A stretch of 47,846 nt of DNA. Origin: Bacteroidales bacterium (GTDB lineage: Bacteria > Bacteroidota > Bacteroidia > Bacteroidales > JAFGHD01). Position 1 is the first letter of the stretch; each line of letters begins with the position of its first letter. Below are positions 47,547 to 47,846 of this stretch, one piece after another. The DNA is taken from contig JAFGHD010000132.1 in assembly GCA_016939365.1 (NCBI GenBank), positions 1 through 47,846 of the forward strand, in the 5' to 3' direction. Below the pieces are notes generated by a model, which was given only the letters and a program-made list of their open reading frames with translations, was not told the origin of the DNA and did no database searches. The position numbers and the translations under genes are program-made.

Positions 47547-47846
47547 AATGACTTGGTTATATTACGTATGATTTTTGGGTAAGAACAAGAAATTCCTGCC
47601 CGCCTCCGGCGGGGCAGTCTTGTCAGGCTTCTGTGCAAACAGTCATCTTATGTGGTAAGACTGCGTTTAAGCCCTATTTGTTGGCAGCTGGCAATTTTTA
47701 AACTGATCCATATTCTTATAAAATCTTTGGTTATCTATTCAATATAGAAATAAGTCAAATTACTAAAATCAAATGTATTTTCATTGTCATCATTTTTAAG
47801 CCTGACTTAATATATATCTGATGTTCGCTTGCTGCCAACGACCCGG
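47547..47846. other. AT-rich 3' end of window with hairpins and an inverted repeat
   Basis: There is no gene in the last 300 bp. CTGCCCGCCTCCGGCGGGGCAG-type hairpin sequence lies at 47597-47618, matching the CTGCC-rich hairpins at 29595-29700. GTTGGCAGC (47680-47688) and GCTGCCAAC (47831-47839) are a perfect 9-base inverted repeat 142 bp apart, enclosing an AT-rich stretch. The right arm is at the window edge. Confidence 0.6.

Overview
The window looks like a chromosomal segment from a member of the phylum Bacteroidota, probably an uncultured Bacteroidales/Marinilabiliales-type organism. The evidence is type IX secretion (T9SS) sorting domains at two C-termini, a SusC-like carboxypeptidase-regulatory/beta-barrel outer-membrane protein, a DUF3078 protein, a mutL-rhomboid-rhomboid-phosphatase gene order, and several start-proximal boxes that match the Bacteroidota -7 element TAnnTTTG. 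Base composition is about 50% GC in genes and strongly AT-rich in a few intergenic stretches. I found no tRNA, rRNA, CRISPR array, prophage or intact insertion sequence.

Layout. 1-11.0 kb: DUF3078 protein, sirtuin, two large secreted proteins (VCBS-repeat/T9SS and papain-like protease), LOG-family protein, fused aconitase-type hydratase, membrane metallophosphoesterase, then a 500-bp gap with a candidate structured RNA. 11.2-18.0 kb: NRDE protein, then a minus-strand run lpdA-rfbC-lytic transglycosylase-uvrA. 18.2-23.9 kb: an aspartate-family amino-acid cluster (Cys/Met-type PLP enzyme, homoserine dehydrogenase, DapA-like aldolase, homoserine kinase, SDR). 23.9-28.7 kb: serine hydrolase, Lrp/AsnC regulator, MEMO-family protein, Xaa-Pro aminopeptidase. 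28.8-34.8 kb: a minus-strand block (small membrane protein, mutL, two rhomboids, EEP phosphatase, coiled-coil membrane protein). 34.9-42.8 kb: GroES-like protein, DUF6580 membrane protein, MATE transporter, patatin, phosphopantetheinyl transferase, glycosyltransferase, ligA. 42.8-47.8 kb: a broken DNA methyltransferase, a large outer-membrane receptor, a T9SS cargo protein and a conserved hypothetical.

Most of the window is housekeeping. The parts that most deserve a second look are: (a) the homoserine/threonine cluster at 18.3-23.9 kb, in which the DapA-family enzyme keeps the Schiff-base lysine but has lost two tyrosines of the classical catalytic triad and is translationally coupled to an unusual homoserine kinase; (b) an 82-bp, 80/82-identical inverted repeat pair at 1-82 and 18206-18287 with internal stem-loops; (c) a candidate small RNA at about 10853-11039; (d) a frameshifted, truncated DNA methyltransferase with a well-preserved promoter; and (e) palindromic candidate operators overlapping or flanking the promoters of the MATE gene and of the T9SS gene at 46179. 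All functional calls are from reading motifs; no database search was run.
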